64,000 bases of DNA from Mercurialis annua (GCF_937616625.2 NC_065577.1:26239501-26303500); one strand, 5' to 3'; positions 9,656 to 22,260 are shown, counted from the first letter of the stretch. Notes: generated from the letters alone by a model not told the origin. Numbers and translations are program-made.

Positions 9656-12494
9656 CTAAAGTTTAATCTCCTGCTCGATTTTCTCTGGGATAGCCTCCTT
9701 ATCCCCTCCAGAAGCAGCTGGGTCAGATAATCCCTCCTGCGAACTCCGCCTGGCAGAAGAAGAAGCATCAACAACAATGTTGCCAGAACGGGTAGGAGAA
9801 GGGACATCGGCAAGACTAAGAGGATCGGCCCCAGGAAGAATAGATTCTAGATCAGAAGGCCGATCCAACAACTCCAGAGCAGCAAAAGGGCGCTCGGAAG
9901 AAATAATCAAGCCAAAGTCCTTCTCCTCAGGACTACCCCCCAAGCCAGGAACAAGTGGCTTCTCGCCAACCTTGGCAAAATCACCGGCCACTTGGGCAGA
10001 CTGCTCGGCGACCTCCATAACACTTTCACTAATTTCAGACTTGAAGGAGACAAACAAGTCTTCAGGAGAATCTGGCTCACTTTCAAAGTTGACCGCGGAG
10101 GGAAAGCCATACAGAAAATCAGTGTCACCCTCAGGATGACGCTCTAAATATGTGCCCACGATGGCTTCAGTGAAGTCAGTCAGGTCGTTAGCAAGCTGGG
10201 CTGTACTTCGGCGACGCCTCTCCTTCTCACGAGCCAGTCTGCCTCGCCTTAAGTAAAGCTTCCTCTCAGCAACGGACACCTTCTCAGTAAGAGCCAGGAC
10301 AGTGGTGTCGAACTCCTTTTTCAGTTCATTATAATTAGCCCCCTTCACCACCACCTCCGCCGCCAAACTAGTGTTTTCTTTCTTTAAGCGGGCGACCTCT
10401 TCTGTTAGCGCCTGCTGCTGTTTAATGACATCCTCCCTTCATACTTTCCCTTCAAAATCTTATACTTCGTCTTTACCTTCACTTGCATCTCGTCATCATT
10501 TAGACGGTTTGAACGATATTGACGGAGGGCGAAGGCAGTCTATAAACAAAATAAAAGTGAAGGTAAAAATAATAATAATGATAATAATAATAATAAAGGA
10601 AAAAGAGAGAGAAGGAAATAATCACCCTCAGCAGGCCAGTAAAACAGTCGTCGATCAGCACGTTGTCCGGCCTCTTCAGATAATAATCGACATCAGAAGG
10701 GCATCAAGAACCCCTAAAGATGTTAGCAGCAACAGCTGGACAACGGCTGGTTGCCCCCATCCCATACTTCTTGAGGAGCAGGTCGACCTGAGTCACCATA
10801 ACATCCCTCCGAGGCTTCTTCATCGAGGGACCTTCCTCAGCAGCATCCTCGCCCTTAGAAGAAGGAGCTCGCCTCTTCGAGCCCGAAGAAGCAGTCAAAA
10901 CACCTTGAGGAGGAATGGACTTGGGCTGCTTCTCCTTTGAGGGAATCTCCATTTTATTCTTCTTCTTACCCGTATAAGAGGGAACAACAGGAGGAAGAGG
11001 GTTCATGGCAGGCTCTTTAATCTTGAAACCAAGGAGCACCACGCTGGATGAAGTAGGAGGATTCGGGGCGGAGCCATCATCCTTCTGGGAAGAAGGTGGT
11101 TTATCTCCGGTCTTGGCAGAAGCGTCGCCCACTTTCTTGACGGGCTCTCTCCTAGCCTCGGAGGATTTTGTAGAGACAGCTTGGGCAAGAGCCTCCCTCT
11201 CTCGAGTCTCTTTCTCTCGGCGAGCTCTTCTATCCTCCATAACTTTCTGTTGAAGTTCCTTAAAATTCGGCACTGAGAATTCCAAGAAAATAAACAAAGA
11301 TCAGAAAATAAAAGTCAGAACTTAAAGAAAATAAAAGCTTCATGGTACAAACAAGGTACTAGAAGAATTAAGAGGCATAGAAGAAATATTAGGGGGAGAA
11401 GAAAGAGGTGGTTCGCCTCCATCGGGGAACTCGTCTTCACAACTAGGCGATGTCTCCTTTTTGTCATTATTCTTCTTCTTCCTCTTCCCCCTCTTTTCAC
11501 CCTTTACTCTCTTACTTCTCTTGGAAGCAACACCCTGATCCCAGCCGAAATAGGAGTCAATCAAATTCACCACATGGACCTTAGCACGACCTCGAAGAAG
11601 AAGCAACGTCTCCTGATCAGCCTCACTCAACTTCGCCTTGTCCAACTTCCTGGGCCTTTCCAAAAATACGTTTGGAATGGAGCCCCAACCCCCTTCCTTC
11701 TTGGCAATTACAAAAGAACCTTTCCACCGCTTCAAAGAATTGGGAAGACCACTAAAGGAAGATCGGCCAGGTTGTAAGTACAAGAACTCATCACTCTTCT
11801 TCCTTCCAAGAGAATAGATCGACCGAACGATCTCATAACCGACCTGCCTCTTCAAATGGAGCCCACAAATGAAAATCTCGGTCAGATGGCGATGGGCGTT
11901 AGGATGAAGTTGACCTAAGGGGATCTTAAAATGGTCAAACACCATCTGAGTGAAGCCATCAAGTTGTAGCCATAAGCCCGCCTCAAAATCTTCAATAAAG
12001 ATCAATTGTTCGTCATCATCTAGGATCTGGTCAACAGCAAAACCTTCAGACGAAATCTGAAGCCCGATAGAAGAGGGAATCTCATACCTCGCCCTAATCC
12101 ATACAAGGGCGCTTTGACACAGGTCGATAGTCCATTCGGACAAAGGCTTTTTCTTGCTGGAAGACGTCCCAGAAGATGCTTTACGTTTTTTGAAAACGTA
12201 ATCCTCCTCATCCTCTTCATCATCGCCCATCTCGCCATCATCGCCATCATCACCATCATCACCTTCTAAAGGAACCTCGCCTTCCGGCTCTCTGTTAACC
12301 CCCAATAACGTGTCAATATCCTCTACGGCGGACACACCCTCCTCACTGTCCGGAACCACCTTTTGGGATAACCATTCCTCATCAGAAACCAAGTCCACCA
12401 GGGTTGCAAGAGGAGCAGGGTAAGAGGAATCGCTAGAAGAACTCTCAGAAGAAGAAGAAGAAGAAATAGACAAAGAAACCTTGGAAGGAGGCAT
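9656..12494 (-). pseudogene. Tat antisense multi-exon gene (Transposase_28-like)
   Basis: A gene opposite to gag-pol, read in three open blocks. Exon A runs from ATG 12494 (MPPSKV) to about 11350. It has a Ser-rich and acidic N terminus, then a segment with LHPNAHRHLTEIF that resembles the 'putative gypsy type transposon' (Transposase_28) family. Exon B, about 11272-10712, follows a good acceptor (TTCTCAG) and is Lys/Glu/Arg-rich with a KKPRR basic patch. Exon C, about 10539 to the stop at 9656, starts after TTTATAG and encodes a heptad-rich coiled coil, then an acidic tail. A frame break near 10435-10445 and imperfect donor sites suggest decay. Tat-lineage elements are known to carry such ORFs; the function is unknown. 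Confidence 0.75.
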
Positions 12495-12593
12495 CCTAAA
12501 AACGCTAACTGATGACTGGAACAGAAGAAAGAACACAAGAAGACAAGCAAAAAGAACTAAGTTAATTACTGATGAGAGAAGAAAGTCTGGCAC

Positions 12594-12959
12594 TATATAA
12601 TTTGAAGAAGGCCTGGCTGGAAAAGATGATCAACGAAAACAAAGAATTAGACTGATAAAGAAGGAAAAGGAAAGTAAGAGTGAAAAACTAATATTAGAAA
12701 ATAATACCTCTTTTATATGTCAAGTTAGAAATAGGGTACTCAAGTACCTAGTAACAGGAAACTCCTCGAAACAATCAATCAATTAATGAGAAAACCCAAG
12801 GGTCGCGTTCTTTTATATGCCAAAAGATGCTTAAAATTCGTAACCGTTGAAGAAAACGTTTGAAATTCAAATCATTTCGAAAATTCCGGGAATTTGAATT
12901 TTGAAAATTGGCGCTTCAAGTCTTTGACTTAGCAAGATTATAAAGGGGGGGGGGACATC
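12594..12959 (+). other. Tat 3' untranslated end and polypurine tract
   Basis: This is non-coding, A-rich sequence upstream of the antisense gene. It ends in the purine run AAAGGGGGGGGGGA at 12942-12955, five bases before the 3' LTR. That is the expected primer for plus-strand synthesis. Confidence 0.85.
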
Positions 12960-13439
12960 TGATACCGACCTAAGAATATCCGAACTCCATGCATCGCCTA
13001 GAAAATGCTATGCTCGCCCGTTGAGTGTCCGAAAGATACATCGCCTAGTGATAATACGAGTATCACCCATATCAATCTTAATCAGACTCCTTCCGGTCAG
13101 TTATCTAGCCGACCTCATCCACTCCGTTCTCTAAACACGCACTACCCGGGATAATCGGGAAACGTGCCTTAACCATTATTAAAGATCATGGGACAAACCC
13201 AAGAACTACAAGACAATAACCGCCATACACTCATTATAAAAGGAAGCCACGGAATGCTGAGAGAGGTACTTACAAATCAGACTTAAACACATAAACACTC
13301 ATTTACTTACCAAAAAACCCATATTAACTTAAGCATCGGAGTGGCTTCCAGGCTGAACCAGCCTGAGGTCCTTTGAGCTTACATTTGTTACTTGTGCAGG
13401 AAAACAGTACGGGCGACCTTCGTAGTTCGACCTGTATCA
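12960..13439 (+). repeat. Tat 3' LTR
   Basis: 480 bp, same ends as the 5' LTR, about 22 mismatches and no indel by hand alignment. It is followed by the AGGAG target duplication (13440-13444). Confidence 0.95.
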
Positions 13440-13545
13440 AGGAGTATCAAACTCTAATAACCTATATACAAGATAGTGTCACCCCAAGTTAAAGGACATA
13501 TGTACAATTATGAACTAGATGACATTAAATTGACTTTCATTTGCA
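13440..13545. repeat. Copia-LTR-like segment, right part (copy A)
   Basis: Continues the match to 15716-15815 (for example TATACAAGATAGTGTCACC and GAACTAGATGACATTAAATT) that the Tat insertion interrupted at 3171. Similarity stops after ATTGACTTT near 13534. Confidence 0.8.
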
Positions 13546-13998
13546 ATAAGAAGTGCATGACATTAAATTACTATTTTTTTTACGGTTTTTTTACAGTTTT
13601 TTTTTCGTGTCGGAAACTTTTTCTCGGGTGTAAAACCCCTTTTTCAGCATTTTTGTTTTTTTACGATTTTTTTTTTGAGTTTTATTTTCGGGTTTCGCTT
13701 TTTCCGCACATCCCGTTGATGATAACATAATGCACAAGCGAATCACGTATTGTGTTAAATGATCACATTAGAAAAATTACCAGGATAGATTGGAGGTCAC
13801 GAGCGGACCACTTAAGTACCAATCTCCTAGACAAAATTTATTCAAATGTAATTAATATCACAATAGCGTTTGTTCGTTTTTGAAAAAAAAAAAACTTAAG
13901 CCCTCAGAATTATAAATTACATGCCCAATAATAATTCCTACGTCCTGATTATTTATACATGTATTCAATTATAAAACGTTAATACTCGATGATACTGT
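13546..13998 (-). other. Leftover internal region of a copia-type element
   Basis: Adjacent to the primer site and LTR that follow, so in minus-strand terms it is the start of the internal region. It has T-runs (13563-13690) and no gag or pol homology. A short frame here on + (13476-13730) is Phe-rich and is a product of the T-runs. The element may be a non-coding derivative or a deletion product. Confidence 0.5.
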
Positions 13999-14011
13999 GG
14001 CTCTGATACCA
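13999..14011 (-). other. Initiator-Met-tRNA primer-binding site
   Basis: On the minus strand this reads TGGTATCAGAGCC, the standard plant copia primer site complementary to the 3' part of initiator Met tRNA. It lies one base from the LTR end. It fixes the orientation of the element and the LTR boundary. Confidence 0.9.
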
Positions 14012-14105
14012 CTGTTGGCGCAGCTGCACGCGAGGGTCCGGATCGTATATTTCAATTAAAAATCGAAATTCCAACAATCTGAATCCTAAAGTTGATCAAT
14101 AATAG

Positions 14106-14375
14106 GGTTAATTGCAAATTCATACACGAACTTTACCTTAATTTACAATTACAACATAAACTTTGAAACTTGGCAATGTTAGTAACCAACTTTAAACTTT
14201 TGGCAAATCGATACACCAAGCACGAAAAACACTAACATGGACACTGTCGTTGCGTGATTGGTCGGTGTACCAATTTGCCAAAAAATGAAAGTTGGTTACT
14301 GACATTGCCAAATTTCAAACTTTATGTTATAATTGCAAATTAGGGTAAAGTCCGTGTATGAATTTGCAATTAACC
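14106..14375. mobile_element. MITE with about 90-bp inverted ends
   Basis: GGTTAATTGCAAATTCATAC at the left is mirrored by GTATGAATTTGCAATTAACC at the right, and the arms stay alignable for about 90 bp. The centre (14200-14280) is unique. The target duplication is not clear: ATCAA occurs on both sides but not at the exact edge. Its ends (GGTTAATT...) resemble those of the Mutator-type MITE at 62524. Confidence 0.8.
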
Positions 14376-15020
14376 ATATCAACAACAAATGGATCGTCGT
14401 ATCATTTAGTAATTAAAGCACGCATCTAGGAACCGTAAGAAGAATACCTATGTCGATTCTTCAACGATTCTTATAGTCCCAAAAATACGGCAACCTCAAG
14501 CTCGTCCACACGAGTATGCGTCCGATTGAATCCTCGCCTTGAAGTAATATGCAAGAGTTCCTCTTGCCGAGCAGCCCTAAGCTCAAACTCTCGCCGCGAT
14601 TACGTCCTTGCTCGGATGTATGAAAAACGTCGCCAAGTTCTTCCCGTGATTGATGACTACTTGAACTCCTTTAAGTACTTTCTCTCTACTACTACTTTGT
14701 AGTGAGATATGTGTTGTGTGATGTATTGAAATGAGCAAGGACAAGCTCTATTTATAGGTTAGAGCATGTCTTAAAAATGCAACGCCTTGCATGCTAGGTG
14801 TCACACACCAAGCAAAGGTGTTGCCACCACATGACACCTTTCATTTGGTGACATCACACAGGTGACATCATATAGGTGATGTCATAAACTCATGACCTTT
14901 TTACATCATCACCATGACATCATCATTCCACTAATTTATAATTAGTGCTTTAAGTATCATTAATTACACTAATTAATTACTTAAGCCTTCTAATCATAAA
15001 ATTTGGTTAAAATAAAATTA

Positions 15021-15124
15021 GGTTCCTACTAATTCATAACTCTTATAAATTAGTCCCTAATTAACTTGGACATAGTACAATTAGGTTCCTATTAATTTAT
15101 AACTCTTATAAATTAGTCCCTAAT
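15021..15124. repeat. 62-bp tandem duplication in the copia LTR
   Basis: GGTTCCTACTAATTCATAAC at 15021 is repeated as GGTTCCTATTAATTTATAAC at 15083. Each copy ends in TAAATTAGTCCCTAATT. Confidence 0.8.
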
Positions 15125-16237
15125 TTGTACTTGTTTTTCATCTTGGATTATTTTCCGAGATATGCTAGTATCTATATGAAATTGATCTTTCGTAAACTCA
15201 ATCGGTTGCACACTCTATTGTGTGTGACTAACTAGGTTCACATCTATATGACAACGAGAGACATAAGAAACGCCTTTCTTATATTAAATAATTAAATCCC
15301 ATTTAATTATTAATTCTCGTAGATCGAGAGAGACGTCTAGCAACATCTCACGACCCCCAAATAGAGATGAATGTTTCGATGCATTCTTTATGAACCAATG
15401 TTCATAATTACTGTACACTCAAAATTCTCTTCATAAAGATTACAATCACGACTAGTGTCACGGTTAAGTCAAACACTGTTTGTCTTGATCATATGACCTC
15501 ATCTCTCAATTCCACTAGAAACAACTTTCTAAGTAAGTCATATACACCTGCGCAGGTTTTATCATCCATCAAGAACAATTCGAGATAGCATAGAATCTTA
15601 TCTCTGTTCATCCAGAGTGATGAATCCTTTCTAGGTCAAACCCCTATCTCCATATACAACTAATTAGAGCCAATACATCCCGCGGCCCTAGCTCATGAAA
15701 GATCTAGGGTTAAGGAGTATAAAACTCTAATCCCCTATATACAAGATAGTGTCACCGCAAGTCAAAGGACATATGTACAATTATGAACTAGATGACATTA
15801 AATTGACTTTGATGAATTAACATGTATAAGTCATCTAGCGTCACTTGTTCGACTCACTCAACACCTTGAGTGTCCACATGTTTATTCTGATCCCCATCAA
15901 GTAATATGAGACTCACTACTTCCTATAATTAGTAACTCTTTTCTAATCAGGAGAATAAATAGAGGTGACGATCTTTCCAGGATAATGCGATGCCCTTATT
16001 CGTAGGATCCCATCGATAGTGAACGGTTATTTATATCACTTGTGTAATAAAATCTGTCACTCATATTCTTAACACCTTATAAATTGATTCTATCATAATG
16101 TGATAAGGACAATACGTAATAAATGAACACTTAGTTGATAAGACACTTAGTTCAAATAAAACATAAATATCTTTGCCATTGGAATTAGTTATGCAAATAT
16201 ACACGATTAAATGGCCCTAGGACACATACGACTAACA

Positions 16238-19200
16238 ACGAGACCAATGCAGACTTTTAAAACGTTACGAAACAAATCTGGACGTTTCACCTTTTTAGCG
16301 ATTTAAGCCAAATGTTTACAAACGTTATGAAACAAATCAAACAGTTTCACCTTTTTAGCGATTTAAGTCAAATGTTTACAAACGTTACCAAACAAATCCA
16401 AATGTTTCACATTTTTAGCGATTTAAGCCAAATGTTTACAAACATTACGAAAAAAATTTAAACGTTTCCCTTTTTTAGCGATTTAAACCAAAAGTTTAAA
16501 ACGTTAAAAAACCAATTGAAACGTTTAACAGGGTTACGAAAAAAAATCCAAACGTTTCACCTTTTTTTTGATTTAAGTCAAACGTTTACAAACGTTATGA
16601 CACCAAAAACATTAGGAAAGAAATTCAAACGTTTCACCTTTTTAATGATTTAGGCCAAACGGTTACAAACGTAACGAAACATATCCAAACATTTCACCTT
16701 TTTAGCGATTTAAGCCAAATGTTTAAAACGTTAAGAAACTAATCCAAACGTTTCACCTTTTTAGCGATTTAAGCCAAAATATTAAAAATGTTACAAAACC
16801 AATCCAAACATTTACAAAAGTTACAAAACCAATCCAAACGTTTAAAACGTTACGAAACAAATCCAAATGTTTCATATTTTAAACGATTTAAACCAAACAT
16901 TTACAAACGTTCACCTTTTTGGCGATTTAAGCCAAAAGTTTAAAACGTTACAAAACCAATCCAAATGTTTCAAACATTCTGAAACAAATCCAAACGTTTC
17001 ACCTTTTTAGCGATTTAAGCCAAACGTTTACAAACGTTACGAAACAAATCCAAATGTTTTACCTTTTTAGCGATTTAAGCCAAATGTTTACAAACGTTAC
17101 GAAACAAATCCAAACGTTTCACATTTTTAGCGATTGAAGCCAAACGTTTACAAACGTTACGAAATAAATCCAAAAGTTACACATTTTTAACGATTTAAAC
17201 CGAAGGTTTACAAACGTTCACCTTTTTGGCGTTTTAAGCCAAACGTTTACAAACGTTACGAAACAAATCCAAACGTGACAAAACCAATCCAAACGTTTCA
17301 AACGTTATGAAACAAATTCAAATGTTTCACCTTTTTCGCGATTTATTACCTCTTTAGAAATTTAAGCCAAATGTTTACAAACGTTATGAAACAAATCAAA
17401 ACGATTTACATTTTAAGCAATTTAAGCCAAACGTTTACAAACGTTACGAAAAAAATCCAAATGTGTCACATTTTTAGCAATTTAAGTCAAAAGTTTAAAA
17501 CGTTGCAAAACCAATCGAAACGTTTAAAATGTTACAAAACAAATCCAAATGTTTCACCTTTTTTACGATTTAAGTCGAACGTTTACGAACGTTACAATAC
17601 CAAAAACATTACGAAACAAATCCAAACGTTTCACCTTTTTAGCGATTTAAGCCAAATATTTACAAACGTTTCGAAACAAATCCAAATGTTTCACCTTTTT
17701 TAGCGATTTAAGCCAAACGTTTACAAATGTATCAAAACCAATCCAAACGTTTCGCCTTTTTAGCGATGTAAGCCAAACATTTAAAACTTTACGAAACAAA
17801 TCCAAACGTTTTCATATTTTTAGCGATTTAAACGAAATGTTTAAAACGCTACGAAACCAATCCAATTGTTTACAAATGTTACGAAACAAATCCAAACGTT
17901 TCACCTTTTTAGCGATTTAAGCAGAACATTTACAAATGTTACGAAACAAAACCAAACATTTCACCTTTTTAGCAATTTAAGCCAGACATTTAAAACGTTA
18001 CGAAACCAATCCAAGCGTTCAAAATGTTTCGAAACAAATCCAAACGTTTCACCTTTTTAGCGATTTAAGCTATACGTTTAAAACGTTACAAAACCAATCC
18101 AAACGTTTAAAACGTTACGAAACAAATCTAAACGATTCACCTTTTTAGCGATTTAAGCCAAACGTTTACAAACGTTACGAAACAAATCCAAACGTTTCAC
18201 CTTTTTAGCGATTTAGGCCAATTATTTACAAACGTTACGAAACAAATCCAAACGTTTCACCTTTTTAGCGATTTAGGCCAATTATTTACAAACGTTACGA
18301 AAACAAATCCAAACGTTTCATATGTTTAGCGATTTAAACCAAACGTTTACAAACGTTACGAAATAAATCCAAACGTTTCACCTTTTTAGCGATTTAAACC
18401 AAAAGTTTAAAACGTTACAAAAGCAATCGAAATGTTTAAAACGTTACGAAACAAATCAAAACGTTTCACCTTTTTTGGGATTTAAGTCAAACGTTTACAA
18501 ACGTTACGATACCAACAATATTACGAAAGAAATGCAAACGTTTCACCTTTTTAGTGATTTAAGCCAAACGTTTACAAATGTTACGAAGCAAATCCAAACA
18601 TTTCACCTTTTAGCGATTTAAGTAAAACCAATCCAAACGTTTCAAAACCAATCCAAATGTTGCACCTTTTTAGGGATTTAAGCCAAGTGTTTACAAACAT
18701 TACGAAACAAATCCAAACGCTTCACCTTTTTAGCGATTTAGGCCAAACGTTTACAAACATGACGAAAAAAATCTAAACGTTTCCCCATTTTCGCGATTTA
18801 AGCCAAACGTTTAAAATGTTACGAAAACAATCCAAACGTTTAAAACGTTACAAAACAAATCCCAATGTTTCCCCTTTTTAGCGATTTAAGCCAAACGTTT
18901 ACAAATGTTACAAAACCAATCAAAACGTTTAAAACGTTACGAAAAAAATCCAAATGTTTCACCTTTTTAGCGATTTAAGCCAAACGTTACGAAACAAATC
19001 CAATCGTATCCCCTTTTTAGCGATTTCAGCCAAACATTTACAAAAGTTACGAAACAAATAAAAAATGTTTCACCTTTTTAGCGATCGAAGCCAAACATTT
19101 AAAACGTTACGAAAGCAATCCAAACGTTTCACCTTTTTAGCGATCTAAGCCAAATGTTTAAAACGCTACGAAACCAATGCAAATGTTGAAACGTTACGAA

Positions 19201-21485
19201 AGCAATCCAAACATTTAATACGTTTCGAAACAAATACAAGCGTTTCACCTTTTCAGCGATTCAAGCCAAACGTTTACAAACGTTATGAAACAAAACCAAA
19301 CGTTTCTCCTTTTTAGCAATTTAAGCCAAACGTTTACAAACGTTACAAAAAAAATCCAAACGTTTCACCTTTTTAGCGATTTAAGCCAAACGTTTTTAAA
19401 TGTTACGAAACAAATCCAAACGTTTCCCCTTTTTAGCGATTTAAGCCAAAAGTTTAAAAAAGTTACGAAACCAAAAACATTATGAAACAAATCCAAACGT
19501 TTCATCCTTTTAGTGATTTAAGCCAGACGTTTAAAAATGTTTCAAAACCAATCCAAATATTTCATCTTTTTAACGATATAAGCCAAACATTTAAAACGTT
19601 ACGAAACAAATCCAAACTTTTCACCTTTTTAGCGATTTAAACCGAACGTTTACAAACGTTACGAAAAAAATCCAAACTTTTCGCCTTTTAAGCGATTTAA
19701 GCCAAACGATTTACGAAACCAATCCAAACGTTTACAAACGTTACGATACAAATCCAAACGTTTCCCTTTTTAGCGATTTGAGTCATACATTTACAAATGT
19801 TATGAAACAAAACCAATCATTTCACTTTTTTAGCAATTTAAGCCAAACATTTAAAGCGTTACGAAACAAATCCAAACGTTTCACCTTTTTAGCGATTTAA
19901 GCTAAACATTTAAAACGTTGCTAAACCAATCCAAACGTTTAAACCGTTACAAAACAAATCCAAACGTTTCACATTTTTAGCGATTTAAGCCAAATCTTTA
20001 CAATCGTTACAAAACCGAAAACGTTACGAAAGTAATCAAAACGTTTCACCTTTTAAGCGATTTATGCCAAACATATATAATGTTACGAAACCAATTCAAA
20101 CGTTCAAAATGTTACGAAACAAATCCAAATGTTTCACCTTTTTAGCGATTTAAGCCAAACGTTTACAAACGTACCGAAACAATTCCAAACGTTTCCCCTT
20201 TCTAGCGAATTTAGCCACATGTTTAAAAACGTTACGAAACAAATCTAAACGTTTCACCTTTTTAAAGATTTAAGCCAAACGTTTAAAACATTATGAAACC
20301 AATCCAAACGTTTAAAATGTTACGATACAAATCCAAATGTTTCACCTTTTTAGCGATTTAAGCCAAACATTTAAAACGTTAACGTTATGAAACAAATCCT
20401 AACGTTTCACCTTGTTAGCGATTTAAGCAAAACATTACGAAATAAATCCAAACGTTTCACCTTTTTAGCGGTTTAATTCAAATGTTTATAAACGTTGCAA
20501 AACAAATCCAAATATTTCACATTTTTAGCGATTTAAGCATAATGTTTACTAACATTACGAAACAAATCCAAACGTTTCCCTTTTTTAGAGATATAAACCA
20601 AAAGTTTAAAACATTTTACCTTTTTAGCGAAAAAAATCAAACGTTTACAAACGTTGCGATACCAAAAACATTACGAAAGAAATCCAAACGTTTCACCTTT
20701 TTAGCGATTTAAGCCAAACGTTTAGAAACGTTACGAAACAAATCCAAACATTTTACCTTTTTAGCGATTTAAGCGAAACGTTTAAACCGTTACTAAACCA
20801 ATCCAAGCGTTAAAAACCGTTACGAAACTAATCCAAACGTTTCACCTTTTTAGGGATTTAAGCCAAAACATTTAAAACGTTACAAAACCAATCCAAACGT
20901 TTAAAAAAGTTACAAAACCAATCCGAACGTTTAAAATGTTACGAAACAAATCCAAATGTTTCACATTTTTTTACGATTTAAGCCAAATGTTTACAGACCT
21001 TCACCTTTTTGGCGATTTAAGCCAAAAGTTTAAAACGTTACAAAACCAATCCAAACATTTCAAACGTTATGAAACAAATCCAAACATTTCACCTTTTTAG
21101 CGATTTAAGCCAAACGTTTACAAACTTAACGAAACAAATCCAAATTTTTTACCTCTTTAGCAATTTAAGCCAAATATTTACAAACGTAACGAAACAAATC
21201 CAAACGTTTCACATTTTTAGCAATTTAAGCCAAACGTTAACAAACGTTACGAAACAAATCCAAATGTTACACATATTTAGTGATTTAAGCCAAAATTTTA
21301 AAACGTTACAAAACCAATTGAAACGTTTAAAACATTATGAAACAAATCCAAACGTTTCACCTTTTTTGCGATTTAAGCCAAACGTTTACAAACGTTACGA
21401 TACCAAAAATATTACGAAACAAATCCAAACGTTTCAGCTTTTTAGCGATTTAAGCCAAATATTTACAAACGTTATGAAAGAAATC
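16238..21485 (+). repeat. 60-bp satellite array, left block
   Basis: About 5.2 kb of tandem units with a 60-bp period. Each unit is two 30-bp halves, one with TTACGAAACAAATCC and one with TTTCACCTTTTTAGCGATTT; both end in CAAACG and join through the palindrome AAACGTTT. Shorter variants of about 30 bp (TTTAAAACGTTACGAAACC) are interspersed. Units are diverged and irregular, so the array is old. Because 60 is a multiple of three, long chance reading frames arise with a 20-residue period; I reject these as genes. Confidence 0.95.
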
Positions 21486-21673
21486 CAATTTAATTGTTAA
21501 GTTTAATTAGTTAATTAGATTATATATATTAGTTTAATTAATTGAATTTTATTTTTTTAGCTAAATAGATTATATATAATTAGGTTAATTATATTATGTA
21601 GAGTAGTAAATTACATTATATATTTAGGTTAATGAGAATGTTAATTTATTATTATTAAGATTTTATGTTGTTA

Positions 21674-22045
21674 GATTATGTATGTTTTTAGCTAGGTGAA
21701 ATTTAATTGTTTGATCGATAAGTTTATTAAATTATAAATTGGGTCATTATTTGATTACATTAGGTTATACTATAATCAATTATAATTTAAACTTATATTT
21801 AGGTTAATGATATTGTTAATGTAATATTATTAAATTTAGTTAATTAGATTATGTATGTTTTTAGCTAGGTTAAATTTAACTGTTACATCAATAAGTTTAT
21901 TAAATTATAATTTGGGTCATTATTTGATTACATTAGGATATACTCTAATCAATTATAATTTAAAATTATATTTAGGTTAATGATATTGTTAATGTAATAT
22001 TATTAAATTTAGCTAATTAGATTATGCATGTTTTTAGCTAGGTTA
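21674..22045. repeat. 173-bp direct repeat in the CACTA-1 leader
   Basis: GATTATGTATGTTTTTAGCT begins at 21674 and again at 21847, and the start of a third copy begins at 22020, giving a 173-bp period. The two full copies are nearly identical (TTGGGTCATTATTTGATTAC in each). Confidence 0.85.
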
Positions 22046-22260
22046 ATTAAATTGTTAATTTTAATTGTTAAATTGTAGGTTTATTAAATAGTTTAATTGT
22101 ACTTGTTAGGGTCGGTTTATAAAATAGGTAATTAGATTATGTATTTTTTAGGATAATTAGATTGATTATTTAGTTTAATTTTCAACTAAAATTGGTTACA
22201 TAGTTAAATTAACCTAATAAATGTTAATTAGATTGTACTGTTGGTTTTTGCTTTGTAATT

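Larger units (their letters stand above)
3172..13439 (+). mobile_element. Complete Tat-lineage Ty3/gypsy LTR retrotransposon
   Basis: The element is bounded by two 480-bp LTRs that start TGATAC and end GTATCA, flanked by the 5-bp duplication AGGAG at 3167-3171 and 13440-13444. Order: LTR, primer site, gag, protease, reverse transcriptase, RNase H, a second archaeal-type RNase H, integrase, a reverse-oriented multi-exon gene, polypurine tract, LTR. The second RNase H and the extra antisense ORF are known marks of the Tat lineage. The LTRs differ at about 22 of 480 positions by hand alignment, so the insertion is not recent. Coding capacity is broken by stops at 5092 and 8610, frameshifts near 4020 and 6497, and a changed protease active site. 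It would need helper proteins to move. Confidence 0.95.
14013..16237 (-). mobile_element. Copia-type LTR (2.2 kb), 5' LTR in minus orientation
   Basis: The + strand boundaries are TGTTGG at 14013 and CTAACA at 16237, giving TG...CA ends on either strand. The left boundary is set by the adjacent primer site. The right boundary is set by the switch to satellite sequence at 16238. The LTR contains a MITE (14106-14375), a 62-bp tandem duplication (15021-15124) and the block shared with copy A (15280-15815). No coding region is attached in this window, and the partner LTR is at best the damaged copy A. Confidence 0.8.

Noticed and set aside
13476..13730. Phe-rich 84-codon frame
   Set aside because: Created by T-runs in copia internal non-coding sequence.
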